A stretch of DNA of 64,000 bases from Sipunculus nudus (taxonomy: Eukaryota > Annelida > Sipuncula > Golfingiida > Sipunculidae): positions 57,557,159-57,621,158 of the forward strand of contig CM049313.1 in assembly GCA_026874595.1 (NCBI GenBank), given 5' to 3'. Positions 1-24,059 of this stretch are shown one piece after another (positions within the stretch are counted from its first letter, which is position 1; the number at the start of each line of letters is the position of its first letter). The translations under genes and the position numbers were made by a program. Under the pieces are notes generated by a model. That model searched no databases, had not been told where the DNA came from, and saw nothing but the letters and a program-made list of their open reading frames with translations.

Positions 1-360
1 TCCACTATTAAGTGAAGGCTCTACAATTGTCAGTATTTCACAGATGAGATGTATCAAATAAATTGTTGAACTAAAAAGGTAATTAATGGTCTAAGAGTAT
101 TTATAAGTGTCCTCTGACCTGGAAACATAATCTCATTTCAAGGGTTTCTTTTTAATTTTTAACTTTTTGGCATCCTCAAGTGTGATGATTGCAGTATTTT
201 TCTACCTCTTTTATGTTACTAATCTACTTATCTTTTAATTAGTATTATTCCTTCATAAATGGAATTTTTGTTGTTGAGTATATAGTCACCAGGTGGCACT
301 TGTAATCATTGCAGGTACAATTTATCATAAAGTAGTGTAAGTACTGCATCTCTGTTTCAG

Positions 361-11583
<11,223 letters not shown>

Positions 11584-11920
11584 CAATGAAGAAGTGGACA
11601 CGATCTGTTTGATAACAGTGTTAGCAGTATGCAGTAAAGAAGTTAGAGCTGTCAAACAAGCACAGAAAATGTCTTGTTTTTGGTGTGAATGATATATAAA
11701 AAAATTTAAAAAATGATAAAATGAACTACAATGTATTTGCATAAGATGTGCAGTATTAATTATTTATTGACATTTTTGTAACATGTTTAAGAAATATATG
11801 AACATTTACACACTCCTTGAATAAGTCGCCAAAGGGAAGCTTGTGCAAGTTACTGTGTTTCATGGAAAAAATATGAAATGAGAATCATATGAAAATAAAT
11901 ACATGTATTCATACTCTATG
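11584..11920 (+). other. Probable CDK7 3' UTR with poly(A) signal
   Basis: AT-rich sequence directly after the CDK7 stop codon (TGA 11581-11583). A canonical AATAAA lies at 11894-11899, about 310 bases after the stop, so cleavage is expected near 11915. No coding signal is visible. The extent is inferred from the signal only. Confidence 0.55.
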
Positions 11921-11924
11921 GGAC

Positions 11925-13420
11925 CACTTATTTTTTGTCTCAGGGATTTTGTAGAGCTGTTTGATACATACTGTGAACCTAATTTTTTGTCGACTTTCGG
12001 AATATAATACATATAATAATAGGTTACTCACATCATTAAGGAACTCTTAAAAACATGAAATTGACATATTGGATTTATGCTAAAGTATGCATGGTGACGG
12101 GGATACAGAAGACCTCTGCTACATTATTCAGTGTGAAAAACATTAATGGTACTTGAACTCTGAGCTACCAACATTGACATGGATGTGGGTCTGTGACTGG
12201 AATGCTGTAACTGCTGTCGAAAAAAGGAACCATTCACCACGCTGTACACAGCGTCGTCAGAACAGAAGAAAGGACTACGACTGACATTTAAGAACCATCA
12301 CCATTTAGCCATCGTGGTTCTAAGCAAGCTGAGCTAAAAAGTTGAAATCTGGAACAGCGGCTAAAAAGGCCCAGAAAGCGTTATATGGCCTTCACCTGAC
12401 AACACCATGAAGTTCCACTGTGAAACTCTTAGAAGATACGTTAAAGACTTTATGGCTCTTTTACCTTTGCATTCATGTGTATCACTCAACCTTAAAATAT
12501 GCACTAACTCTGGATTATATAACCATGTTATCCGAGATGTTATCGCAGCTAATATGCCTGGAAATTGTCGGCAAAATGCACGGACACAGCATTTGTTTTT
12601 TTTTAAGTCGACTGGAATCCGTAGGCCTGCTGTACATGCTGCACTAGCAGCTTGGGTATTGTAACTACCTTAATTGCTCTCTTTGTTCTCCGCTTGGTAA
12701 CTCGAGTCTTAAGAACAAAGATTATAAAAGACGAAACATCGACCACAGCAGTTTAACCCTGCCACAACTGAACACATGGACTTTCCTGCTCACTTCACTT
12801 GTAATAGTTAAGAGTAAAGATCCGCGATACAGCACCTACAACCTGTTCCTCTTGTTTTTCTTTTCTTTGATTGAAGTTCTTAATTTGGGAACAACGGCGT
12901 TGCTTGTCCACAGGATACCTTAACAGTAATGTTAAATCAAACAGGACCATATGGATTTACAGGACCTGTATATCACTTTTTTCTTTAAATATATTTTTCA
13001 TTGTGAAGGTTACCGCCTCCACTTTTTAATGCTGACTTACCTAATTCTTACCAAAGTATGTACACCTGCAGAGTTCCATTTCGGTTTTGGACTACAAGTA
13101 CAAGACCGCGCAATTGCAATCGCTTCCTGTCACAAATTTGATATCCTGTTGTCATCCAGGCCGGTTGTCCGCCGCGCATTGGGTCATGTTTTTTTAAACA
13201 CCGAGGAAAACCCCAAAGACGCACTCGTTTGTGAGTTATACAAGATTTGGCAGAGCCTTCCTATTAAGCCCCTGTGTGGGGCCAGACCAGAAAATCTAAT
13301 CGCTCCTCGGCTGAGATTTAAAACGGGACCTCCCGGCTTTTGAGTCTTGTGCTCTATCCCTGGACAACAGAAACTGGACGTGTGTTAACGGTTCTGATTA
13401 GATGTCTCCCTTTTGTGTTG
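11925..13420. other. Intergenic region after CDK7; no confident gene
   Basis: Less AT-rich than its surroundings but without a recognisable gene. Two items are noted in the findings. One is a possible exon after an acceptor-like TCCGTAG at 12618-12624 that would encode a hydrophobic segment and basic tail (stop 12754-12756). The other is a degenerate antisense tRNA-like stretch around 13300-13385. The 130-codon open frame at 12951-13343 has no recognisable domain. Confidence 0.4.
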
Positions 13421-13424
13421 CACA

Positions 13425-15317
13425 TTTTTAGCTCAGCTGACTATAAGTCATCTGAGCTATAGTCGTGGTCCATTGTCCGTCCGTCTGTCCGTCCGTCCGT
13501 AGATATGGCACGTTTTGAAACCGTAAGACCTAGGAATCCAAAATTCAGCATAATGTTAGATGTCCCCAAGATCTCCTACCAAGCCGAAAACTGGGTCTTT
13601 GCGACTTCTTTCTTTTGAGAAATTAAGGAAAAACCTCAATTTTTTTTATTAAAATCCTATTTTCACACTTCAGGACTGCCTAATATCAAAACCACTCATC
13701 TATTTTTCCTCATATTTACCATAAATATTCCTCTATATAGTTACTATGTACATGCCAGAAATTAAGTCTGTTAAATTTAAATTATTTAAGATACGGGCCC
13801 AAATATAATGAACTTTGTAAAAAATCAGGAAAAATATTTACTCACTTAACATGAAAAATTTTGAAACTAAAGTCTATTTTCCCAAGTATTTAACTATGTT
13901 TAATTAAGATTAAATTGTTTACCCAAAATTAGATCTGAATTTTGTAAATGTTTTAAGTTATTAGCATAAAAATAAAATCAGTACCTTAAACTTTGCCCAA
14001 CTTTGACCATGGCACGTTTTTTTCCTGTAAGTACCATTGATTTAATTTTCATAGGCATGTAATTATAAATATTTAATTTACTTTAATCTTAAATTTTAAA
14101 AATAAAAGCTTGAAAATTAAGCTAGTAATTAATTTTTTTCGTGAGGCTCTATTGTAGTCATTCGCTTTGATTACAGATTACAGATGCAGGGTCCCACTCC
14201 AGGTCACTGGAAGTCAGCTATGCCAGGGTTTCTGATTTGTTACAGTCATTGGGGGAGATCCCCTGCTGTGACAGGGGTACAGTTATTCTCATATCACCAC
14301 CCCAATCACCCCCCCCCCCCCCCGCAAACCCAACCCATGTATTATGCAGTAATTGTTATTGTTTTCACTGTATCTCCTTAATTGTAATTCTGTTTCCACT
14401 CTGATATGCAAAAACTTCCCTTGAAAAAGTAATTCAAGGTGTAATCAAGGAGATGCAATGTTGTGTAATGTAGCATTTTTAAAGAAATCAATTTTCCTTT
14501 AAATGATTTTAACAAATATAATTTAACCGATCAGTATGCTTAAATTATCATTAAATAAGAAGCACATTATGGATAAATAAAGACACAATTAAAAATTGTG
14601 ATATATTAAAATATGTAAAATATTTAGATATTTATTGTTTTGCAGATTTAAAAGATATATTTTTATGGTAAAAAATAAACATTTGTATGCATGATGTTGT
14701 GTTATCTGACAAAATTGAGATTTATGATGATCCAATTGAGAATTATGAATCAACATATATTCAGATATATATGTTATATTGGAAATGTATAGAAATAAAA
14801 ACTTAAATTTAAAAAAAAATTGATGTGATAAAAAATGAGGATTTAATACAAACATTTGTTCATTATTTTCCTGCCTCAGCAGAATTTGAGATCAGGCTTT
14901 GTTTGCCCTGTTTTATGTTGTTGATTAGATATATTTCAACTGTATACATTTCATAAAAAAATACATATATATTTAAAAATATATATTATACAAACAATTG
15001 ATTCAATTGAACAAAAGTGTAAACTATTGAAATGTCAACAGTTAATCAAAAAGCCAACTAATGATCATGGTAATAGTACAAATCATTTGTTCACAAACTG
15101 CTCACATGCTTCAGTTTCAACATTAGGAAACGCATGGTCAGGTCACAAAATATTTTTTGCAACAATTTCTTGCTCATCAATACAAAGCAATCATATAAAC
15201 CCACCATGGCCTTTATTACCTCCTCCTCTTACACTTTATCTCCATTTGATATTATTTTAGATTTTTACCTTCAAGGTTAACGTCAGCTGAGCACTGTGAC
15301 CCATGGGTCCCTTGTTT
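13425..15317 (+). mobile_element. R1 interspersed element, full-length copy
   Basis: Begins TTTTTAGCTCAGCTGACT, immediately forming a hairpin (AGCTCAGCTGACT, loop ATA, AGTCATCTGAGCT; one mismatch). A (GTCC)n microsatellite follows at about 13475-13500. It ends CAGCTGAGCACTGTGACCC then ATGGGTCCCTTGTTTT. The two ends carry the subterminal inverted pair GCTCAGCTGA / TCAGCTGAGC, and the right end holds the 12-bp palindrome GACCCATGGGTC. The AT-rich interior has no gene. Six other copies or fragments occur in this window. Confidence 0.75.
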
Positions 15318-15542
15318 TCAAGGCAGAAACAAAGGTATAAAACATTCAGTCAAGGTCACCTTCACATGTTCCACAAAACCCATTCAATCTAGGTTACCTT
15401 GCAACGTTTGCCATGAAGTTGCAGACGCGTATCAATGTTTTCTCGCTTCTCATTTATACATAACATCAGAGTACACACAAGAAAATGTTTGCATCGATTG
15501 AAAACGTAGAAAAATTTGCCTCGCCAAGAACTGTCTCCAAGA

Positions 15543-17836
15543 TTTTTAGCTCAGCTGACTATAAGTCATCTGAGCTATAGTCGTGGTCCATTGTCCGTCG
15601 TCCGTCCGTCTGTCCGTCCGTCCGTCCGTCCGTAGATGTGGCACGTTTTGAAACCGTAAGACCTAGGAATCCAAAATTCAGCATAATGTTTGATATCCCC
15701 AAGATCTCCTACCAAGCCGAAAACTGGGTCTTTGCGACTTCATTCCTTTGAGAAATTAAGGAAAAACCTCAATTTTTTATTAAAAACCTATTTTCACACT
15801 TCAGGACTGCCTAATATCAAAACCACTCATCTGTTTTTCCTCATATTTCCTATAAATAATTCTCTATATAATTCCTATGTACATGCCAGAAATAAGGTCT
15901 GTATTATATAATTTAAAAAAGTTATGGGCCCAAACATAATGCATTTTGTAAATAATCAGGAAAGAAATTTTATCACTTAACACAAAACTTGTTAAAGCTA
16001 AGCACTTTTTTTCCAGTAATATTACTTTTATTAATCAAAATTAAATTGTATACCCAAAATAAGATCAAAATCTTTTAAATTTTTTAAAATATTAGCAAAA
16101 ATAAAAAATTGGTACCTTAAATTTTGCCCAACTTTGACCATGGCACGTTTTTTTGCTGTTACCGCTGTGGATTTAATTTTCACAGCATGTTTTTGTTAGC
16201 ATTTCAACTGTTAACACCAAAAATTTGAAACCAGTTGATCAAAAACTGTAGATTTTATTCAAGTTTTCAAGCACAATGTCACATATTGCTAGTGTTATGC
16301 AGTTTGCTAGAGCTCAGCTCCCGAGCTTCAGCTCTAAGTTTCTTAAATTCGGCATACAGTTAGATTTCTCCAAATTCCCCTACCATGCCAAGAATTTGGT
16401 CACTAGGACTTAATTCCTTCGAGATATCAATGAAAAACTTCATTTTTCCATTAAAAACCCATTGTTACACTTTAAGACTGCCTCATATCAAAACCACTGA
16501 TCTGACTTTGATCATATATAATATACATATTTTTCTATACATTCGCTATGCACATGCCAGAAATGATGTCAGTATTGTGTATTTTTTTAAGTTATGGGCC
16601 TAAACATAATGCACTTTTTTAAAAATCAAGAAATATATTTACTCACCTTAAATAAAATTGCTGAAGCTGGAGACTTTTTGTCAGGAATATAACTTTATTT
16701 AATCAAGATTCGATTGTTTACCCAAAATTAGATCTGAATTTTGCAAATTTTTCAAGTTATTAGCTTAAATAAAAAATCAATACCCTAAATTTTGTCCAAC
16801 TTTGGCAATGACATGTTTTTTTTCTGTAAGCACTGTTGATTTAATTTTCACAGCATATATACATAAGGATTTAATCTTTTAAAAACTGAAATTTCAAAGG
16901 AATTGATTGAAAAGAGTACCTTTTATTCAAGTTTTCATACACCATGTCAAGTGTTGTTTACATCTAGCCCACCTAGTAGTAAAGCCTTCACTTGCATTAT
17001 GTAACCCACCCCATGCAGCTTGTCTTGGCTCAGCTGGGCCATTACTAGCAGGCTTCTTCTCTGCCCTGCACACCCTCCCCCCCTAGATGATGCATTAACT
17101 AGATGAATGTTATAATTTTCTGTATTTCATTTTATTCTTGGCTATGCTACATTTTAGATTTTGTATTTACCACCAGGGTTACAATGATTAAAGTGCACAT
17201 TTAATTGTGTCCACAAAGTGGTGTATTACTATGAAAGTGTGGATGTTCATCAGATAAGTAATTCCTTCCTTGAGAAGAGTAAAAACTTCACAAGGTGTGA
17301 AATTGACTATTAATTCCAGGAATAAATTAAAGCTTAGATTGTAATTAGCATAATGATATTGTTTGTCCCTCATTCAACCAACAGTGTGTATACTTTATTT
17401 GAAGAGATGTTTTTATTTTACCAAATTTACAGAATCTTATTTTATTTTGGTGAATAAGATTAAGCATGTACTGAAAACTCCAATGTGCAAAACTTTTTAA
17501 TAGTGATTCAAGGAATAATCTTGCAGATGCCATGTTGTGGCATTATTTTCTTTTAAATTCAGTTTAAAAATTTGTGATTTAAAAATAATAAAAATATATG
17601 TGTATGCATAATATGACCCAATACGAGCTACACTCTGGATGTATAATGATTGCAACTAAGAATTCTAATATTTTAACTTATATTTTCAGTGTTTTTTTAA
17701 TACAAATTTATAAAACTTGTAAATAAAAAAAATTAATCAGATAAAAACTATTTTAATGGAAAAAGTGGATATGCTTAAATAATATATAAACTTAAATGTA
17801 TTATTCCCTTGAATGTGATATAAAGGTATCAGTCCA
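15543..17836 (+). mobile_element. R1 element, internally duplicated and 3'-truncated copy
   Basis: The left end has the same hairpin and a longer (GTCC)n run (15595-15632). The block starting CCTAGGAATCCAAAATTC appears at 15662 and again, diverged, near 16340, so about 680 bp of the left part is duplicated. The right part matches the reverse complement of 31260-31940 (for example AAAGTGCACATTTAATTGTG near 17190). It stops near 17836 without the GACCCATGGGTC end and is joined directly to another fragment. Confidence 0.7.
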
Positions 17837-18160
17837 GACCTAGGAATCCAAAATTCGGCATAATGTTAGATGTCCCCAAGATCTCCTACCAAGCCGAAAA
17901 CTGGGTCTTTGCAACTTCGTTCCTTTGAAAAAAATTAAGGAAAAACCTCAATTTTTTATTTAAAACCTATTTTCACACTTCAGGACTGCCTAATATCAAA
18001 ACCACTTATCTGTTTTTCCTCATATTTACCATAAATATTCCTCTATATATTTCCTATATACATGCCAGAAATTATGTCTGTATTATTTAATTTAAAAAAG
18101 TTTTGGGCCCAAACATGATGCATTTTGTAAAAAATCAGGAAAGATATTTGATCACTTATT
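17837..18160 (+). mobile_element. R1 element fragment
   Basis: Starts at ACCTAGGAATCCAAAATTC, and runs collinear with 13548-13850 and 15660-15990, including ACCAAGCCGAAAACTGGG and TTTTCACACTTCAGGACTGC. Lacks both ends. Confidence 0.75.
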
Positions 18161-18164
18161 AATC

Positions 18165-19400
18165 ATATTATTCATTACTAATCATTAGGGATTATATGAA
18201 GGAAATTAATGATAGACAAAGATGCAGTTGATAATATTAATCTAGATTCCTACTGTGTCTAGTGTGTACATTGATGTGAAATTAGTCCAAAATGAATTTT
18301 TTACAGTTATTTTTTAATATAAATAAAGGCCATAAAACCAGGTACTTATGATCATTATTTAAATGTGTGAATTTTGTATATTCTGGATTCTCAACATCTT
18401 TGTTTGGTGAAAACTGAATAAATACCAGACATGGTGCGAATACTTTGTAATTGTATTTAAATACGAATATGATTATGTACTCCATTATAAAATTTCTTGC
18501 ATAAAGAATGGGAATTCAGGTAAAAATGAAAGTATATGAATACTTGTGCAAATACTTTCAAAATGTATTCATGAATGCATTCATGAATATATTCTGTAAT
18601 ATTATTTTAATAATCATATCAGTTATATTTCATTTTAAAAAATCATATGATTCTCTTATTATTTTTAATTAAAATTATATTTGGGACAATATTTGTAATT
18701 TTTTTGATAAATAGTTAAACTCTTATATTATATGTTCTGCTTATAAGTTATATGGCCAAGTCAAAATCTGTGTGACAGTAGTACTCCATTTGTTAATAAA
18801 ATAAATGAAATCAATCCTCTTCCCTGTCTCCAAAGGTACTATCAAAATCATACATAAGCTAAACAACAACTCATAATACAGCTTATATTTATTACCACAA
18901 AAAACCAGCATGTGCCTCATTTCTAAATAATATTTTTTTATCATATATAACAGCTGAGTTAACCTGGTAATTCTTTAAGATTGCAATATCCTCTGTTTCA
19001 TTTGTCAGATTTTTATTAATTTTCGGCCGAAAAATCTGTGCACGGTAGAAAAGAAAGAAATAGTTATTCTTATTACTCACTGTTCATCATTAGGTTCATG
19101 TATTTTTTTTTCTCATGTCGGGAAATCTATAATTCTTCGCTGAAAAGATGGTCACATGGTGAGTGGTCCAAACAGGCCGGCCATTGGCTTCATCATTTAG
19201 CCTGTCCATTTTACATGAAATTAGTGGATGAGGTGTAGCTTGTTGGTTTGCATTCCTCTGTACGGTCTTTTTACTTGCGCATCCAAAAGTAAAGACTGAG
19301 TGTAAGAAGTTCATTTATACATAATTACTTAAAATTAAGTTGTACATTAACTGATCTGGTGTATCAATAACACATGAATAAACTATAAGCATATAGGGGT
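18165..19400. other. AT-rich intergenic region
   Basis: No gene seen. Contains a perfect 16-bp palindrome CATGAATGCATTCATG near 18570. Downstream flank of the minus-strand lectin gene. Confidence 0.5.
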
Positions 19401-19437
19401 TATAATGTTTTATTTCAATGATTAAGCCTGCCGAAAA

Positions 19438-22400
19438 TCATAGCGGGGACTCGCAGATAAATCCGAGTAGCGTTTCTGAGCAGTCAGCGTCTTGCCACCG
19501 GAAAGTGTAGTCTGGGTTTATAAGGGCGCAGTTCCCTACACCCTGTGGCTGCCCAGGGGCCCAGTTACCAAATGGAGGGTCTTTCTGACTGGGTGCCCAA
19601 ACCCATGAACGTGCCCTGTCAATGTAGGACAAGCCAATCCAAAATGCGCGGCGACCGGTATCTGTAAGAGTCAATTTTCTATAAAGTACATAACATAATA
19701 TAACATGAATTCGGAATATATGGGTCAAACGACAATTAAACGACATTTCAATACCGGTATATGAATTGCATTAACTACAAGGCACTTTGATGATAAACCC
19801 TTACATAATTTTAATTCAAGGAAAAATCCCTGAAGTTAGTGTAAGATATAAAGCCGTTTTAACTGATATATAATGATGGTAACCTGAAAAATCGAAAGAA
19901 CAGTTCAGGCAATTCTCGATCCGCAAACCACTCGGAGTACGCCTTTTGAGCCTAGTAATGGCAATCATTAATGTTCGTGCTTTCCAGTCTATATACAGTT
20001 CAGACTCGCGTCTATTATTGACATTTGGACAAACAAATTCCTGTATTAATATTTTATTTGTTCTTACTTTTCTTTGTCCTTTATATATATATATATATAT
20101 GGGTAATATTGAAAAACAATTCCGGATTCTGCGTCTCGCATCCTTTTTTCCCCCTGAGCTCCCCTTTTTTTTATAAGATCCTGTACCCGCCCTAAATAGG
20201 AACCTGGATATAACGCGACAACCCTCCACAATCCGCAATAATTATCACCTCTGAGCCCCGGCGTTGGTATTAACCGACTTTATAATGTGTGTCTTACTTG
20301 GATCTCCTCTGAGCCATTCGGTCAGTAGCACAGACTCGTTTTCTGACTCTATCTGTACGAGATGCGTGGTGTAGTTGTTGCCGCCGTATAAGGTACAGTA
20401 CTGGCCGGCCTCGAACCACGACAGTACATCTCCGACCCACCGATAGCAAGAGTTCTCCAGCGGTGTGAAACCCAAGGGGCAGGACTTCACCTCAGCGGTA
20501 GTCGTTGTTTCTAAAATTGTCGACAGAGAAGTGAATGAATCTGAAAGAGTGGTTGAAAATCCAGCAGAAGCTGTTGTAATGGCCACTCTAGTCAGGGATG
20601 CAGTTGAGGCGGTGGGAAAGTTAGTGGTTGCCGTGGAATTTGCCTCGGCTGTCGTTTGTCCTTCTGTTGTCGATAACACTCCGTTCGTTGTCATGGATTT
20701 CGAGACGGTCGTAGGATATGTCAGTCTTCCAGACGTCGATGTCACTGAATCTGAAATTGTCGATGATTAAATTAGGGGACCCAATTACACCTATTGTTAT
20801 AGATGAGTTGTTCGTTAAAGGTAATTTTACGGTTGACCGTTTCTCTTTCTCAGTAAATGCTTTCTCATGTAAGAAGGCTGCGTTTCGCGGCTAACGCAGT
20901 GTTGAACATTATTTACCATTTGTCGTCTCCCCCTGACGATTAGTCAATTGATCCCTGGTGGCAGTTGGCCATTTTTTTATGAAACCTTCATAGAAAAGAA
21001 CTATAATTTGTTTGAATGCATAAGGTGAGAAGGACATGATCGTATGAAATATGCAAAAACTAAAAGACTTTTATCTTGAGCTTAAAAAACAGTACAGTTT
21101 TCATGGGTACAGGCACGTATTGAATAAAAAAAAACTAGGTAGGCCTATTTGTGTGTGAACCTGCAAGGCGATGAAATATTCCGATAATGTAGGCCTAGCT
21201 ATAAGGCCGCGTGTGTTAATCATGGTGACTGAAATTATTTATGAAGTAAGTAGTACACCGGTAATCAGAAATTGAATTCAAACAGACAAACTCTTATAAG
21301 TTGAATAGTATTAAGTTGAATACGGTATATTAAAAAATAATATTTTAGTTATATTAATTTGAATTAGACAGTTTTATATTATATTATTTTTTATAATATA
21401 TTATATAATATTTTATATAATATTATTTTGTAATTGTTTCTGCTTGTTCTCTAGAAGTTAAGAATATCCAAAGTTTAGTCCCCTGAAGTAGGCCTAAAGG
21501 GGCTGATCCAGGATTTAGATATAGGAGGGGTCCATCCCAGAGGACCAATGAGAAAACCTATACTAATGTCTCCAGTACCGCTAAGCCTAGGTTGCAAACA
21601 GTGGTCTGAAACCCTTTACAAAATGGTTGTGGCGGCTGAAATTGGGAGGGGGGGGGGTCCAGATCCGCTTCTGGCCTATATAGCAGGAACAGAGCACTCC
21701 GATCTGATCTTTATAAAAGTAGCTCATCAGTTTATCAGTAGTTTGTCAGTTACATTTCCTTTGCGTCACCGAATCACCATGATGAACAACTTTAAAACTA
21801 GAAAAAGGCCTATGGGTGAGCAAACCTGAGTATGTACATAAGGCAATAAACAATGAGCAGTGAACATCACAAAAGCATTGCAAGGATTATTTTAAACTAA
21901 ACCCAAATGTAAAGGACAGAAATATTATATTTTCTGATTACTTTAAGTAATCTAGTCTAGTGATAGGCAATTAGGGGCACTGCTAAATTACAGGACGGGC
22001 ATGGTTGAAACTGCCTCTGTAAAGTATAAACTTGGAGATTTTATTAGTTTAATGCCGTTGTATGCTTCTCAAAACTTGTTAACACCTCTTCATTCTGGTG
22101 TATTTTAGTCAAACGGAACTTCAGCACTTCTCCCACGTGTCCTGCATCCATCTGTATACAGTACTTGTATAGAGCTCTGCATCATTATATTGGTTGTATA
22201 CAGTATTTAGGACACGATAAAAAAAATATCCCTCTTGAGATATTAAGATTTGGGTTAAATTTTCTTGATAATGGTTAAGTGCATGTATGCCCGTGTGTTC
22301 GGCGACAAAAGGGACATAGAAAAAAATTATCATTTGTATACCGGTACACATGTGGTTTTTAATATAGTCTTTCGGATCCATACTGAATCGTAAATCTGAA

Positions 22401-22530
22401 GATTTGTGTCAATTTAGACATTGCAAATGTGATTTTGTTGATCATATAAGGATAAGGATAGGCTCACTTACCAGAACACTGGGCCAGGCTAGCCATAGCC
22501 AGAAGGACTGCGTATAATACTACCATGTTC
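19438..22530 (-). CDS. Secreted C-type lectin 1 with Ser/Thr-rich stalk
   Basis: Coding exons on the minus strand: 22526-22472, 20750-20298, 19661-19438. They join in frame to 243 residues. Exon 1 encodes a signal peptide (starts MVVLYAVLLAMASLAQC). Residues about 19-110 form a stalk in which nearly half the residues are Ser or Thr, a likely O-glycosylated mucin-like region. The C-type lectin domain follows: CPLGF, SCYRW, WFEAGQYC, WIGLSYIDR, then QPQ where EPN/QPD is usual, then WQD and GFICE, with six cysteines as in long-form CTLDs. An acceptor (TTACAG) lies four bases before the ATG, so a 5' UTR exon must lie upstream. AATAAA (minus strand) lies at 19414-19409, 24 bases after the stop. 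Family function: secreted glycan recognition, often innate immunity; ligand unknown. Intron 1 holds a G/C-run MITE at 21497-21675. Confidence 0.9.
20081..20100. repeat. (TA)n microsatellite
   Basis: Ten TA units inside the second intron of lectin 1. Confidence 0.9.
21497..21675. mobile_element. G/C-run MITE-like repeat, copy 2
   Basis: Runs from GGGGCTGATCCAGGATTTAG to GGTCCAGATCCGCTTCTGG, with the inner motif GTGGTCTGAAACCCTTTACA and GTGGCGGCTGAAA and a G run. Same family as 675, 32939 and 33500. Lies in lectin 1 intron 1. Confidence 0.6.
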
Positions 22531-23279
22531 CTGTAACAAACAGTACAATATACGGTAAAATTATGGGGTCACATATAATCCATATGTTCAGAGTTTTATC
22601 TCAAGTATCAAGAGCAACGAAGCCTTTATATCCGAAAACATATCAGACCAAAATAAATCAGTCTAAAATTGAACTGAAGTTAGCTCCAAATCATTTTCAC
22701 CCAACTCCTCTAAAATGGCAACCTAAAGTCATGAAGTGTTGGAATTATGGCAAGTATCATAAGTGAATCATAGAATTTTACATTATTTAGGATATTTCAG
22801 GAATCGTCTAAACCCACACCATCATATTCAGTGGCCACTGAAAAACCCTAAGTCGTGGGAACTTGCCTCAACGCATGAACGGGTAATTTTATACAGCGGG
22901 GTTCAAAGATTGCTTCGATGAGAGCAATTTCGTTTGCTCATGAAGAAGCTTATAATTGACAGGTCTTTTTGTTCTATTTACTAATTGAACAATTTTTAAA
23001 ACTAACAATTTTTAACTTTATTTCGTTCTATCGCAAATTTCGAAAAAATATTAGAGGTCTTTGAGTCACAATCACATAACGAAGAAACAATGTCTAGATC
23101 GTGATGTCATACTGCAGTCAATATAGGACAAAAAGAATGGTAATGATGAAATCCTTCTGGAGGATTTTAAAGAAACAGTTATATCAGAATTGCAGTTGAA
23201 TATTCAATTCAAATTTTTATGATGCACAAAATACGAATTCCTGCATTTGATAAGACAACTGGGATTCCAACCTTGTTTT

Positions 23280-23480
23280 CACTTGTCCTGGTTATGTGAC
23301 TGGCTGAAGCTTCCCGGAGTATTCCTTGAATGGTCCAGGTTTACCGCGCGTCTCCGGGTCTACGCGTGACGTCACCACTACTGATCAGGTCACATGTCTT
23401 CACAATCACCTGCCCCACCTGATGGGTTCCCATACCCTGTGCACTCGTACCGCTGACCGTTGGTCAAATTTCGTTTGTGC
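23280..23480. promoter_or_regulatory. CpG-rich segment with a perfect CRE upstream of lectin 1
   Basis: A local patch richer in CpG than its flanks (ACCGCGCGTCTCCGGGTC, CTACGCGTGACG) contains TGACGTCA at 23367-23374. It lies about 840 bp upstream of the lectin 1 ATG. Because that gene needs an upstream non-coding exon, this patch is a candidate promoter or first exon. This is inference; no TATA box is obvious. Confidence 0.3.
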
Positions 23481-24059
23481 ATAAGGTGACTTGGTACGTT
23501 TGATACAATTCAAGTCCAGAGGGAGAATTGCTACTCGGGGTTGTTCCAAAAACAAATGAAAAAAAAAAAAAAATGTTCACAAAACAATCGTAATATAAAT
23601 TGGAAGACCCTTCGTCTAAAATTAATATGGTAGCATTGATTAAAATTTTGGGCTTACCAATCCATATCGTTTATATTATACGACTACCGGTTATACCTCA
23701 AGGTCGGATTAAAAGGACTGAAAAACGATAATGCTTTTTAAAATTACATTTACCGTTGGAAAATAGCTTTAATTTCAAGTTTTATATGTATATCCAATTA
23801 CCTATCTTATAACACCGTTTCATGCTAACCGTGAAAACACGATTCACAGGCATTAATACTGGAGCGAAAGAGCCTTTCTTTTTGTTTGTAGACTATATTC
23901 GTCGAATTTAAGCCAGGTATTCGCCTACCTTTTCTTTAGGATTTATGTGATTTCTGGCTTACACTGTAAATTAATGAACGGTGAGTGTTCTCTATTAAGA
24001 AAAGTTCTTTTAACGCCTATGTGGCGGATATTTATGCTTGTTATGTACATGCACTTGGT

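Noticed and set aside
12951-13343. 130-codon open frame on the plus strand
   Set aside because: No recognisable domain, no splice support, and its 3' end looks like a degenerate antisense tRNA-like repeat.
20465-20770. Plus-strand 101-codon open frame
   Set aside because: Antisense shadow of the Ser/Thr-rich lectin 1 exon.
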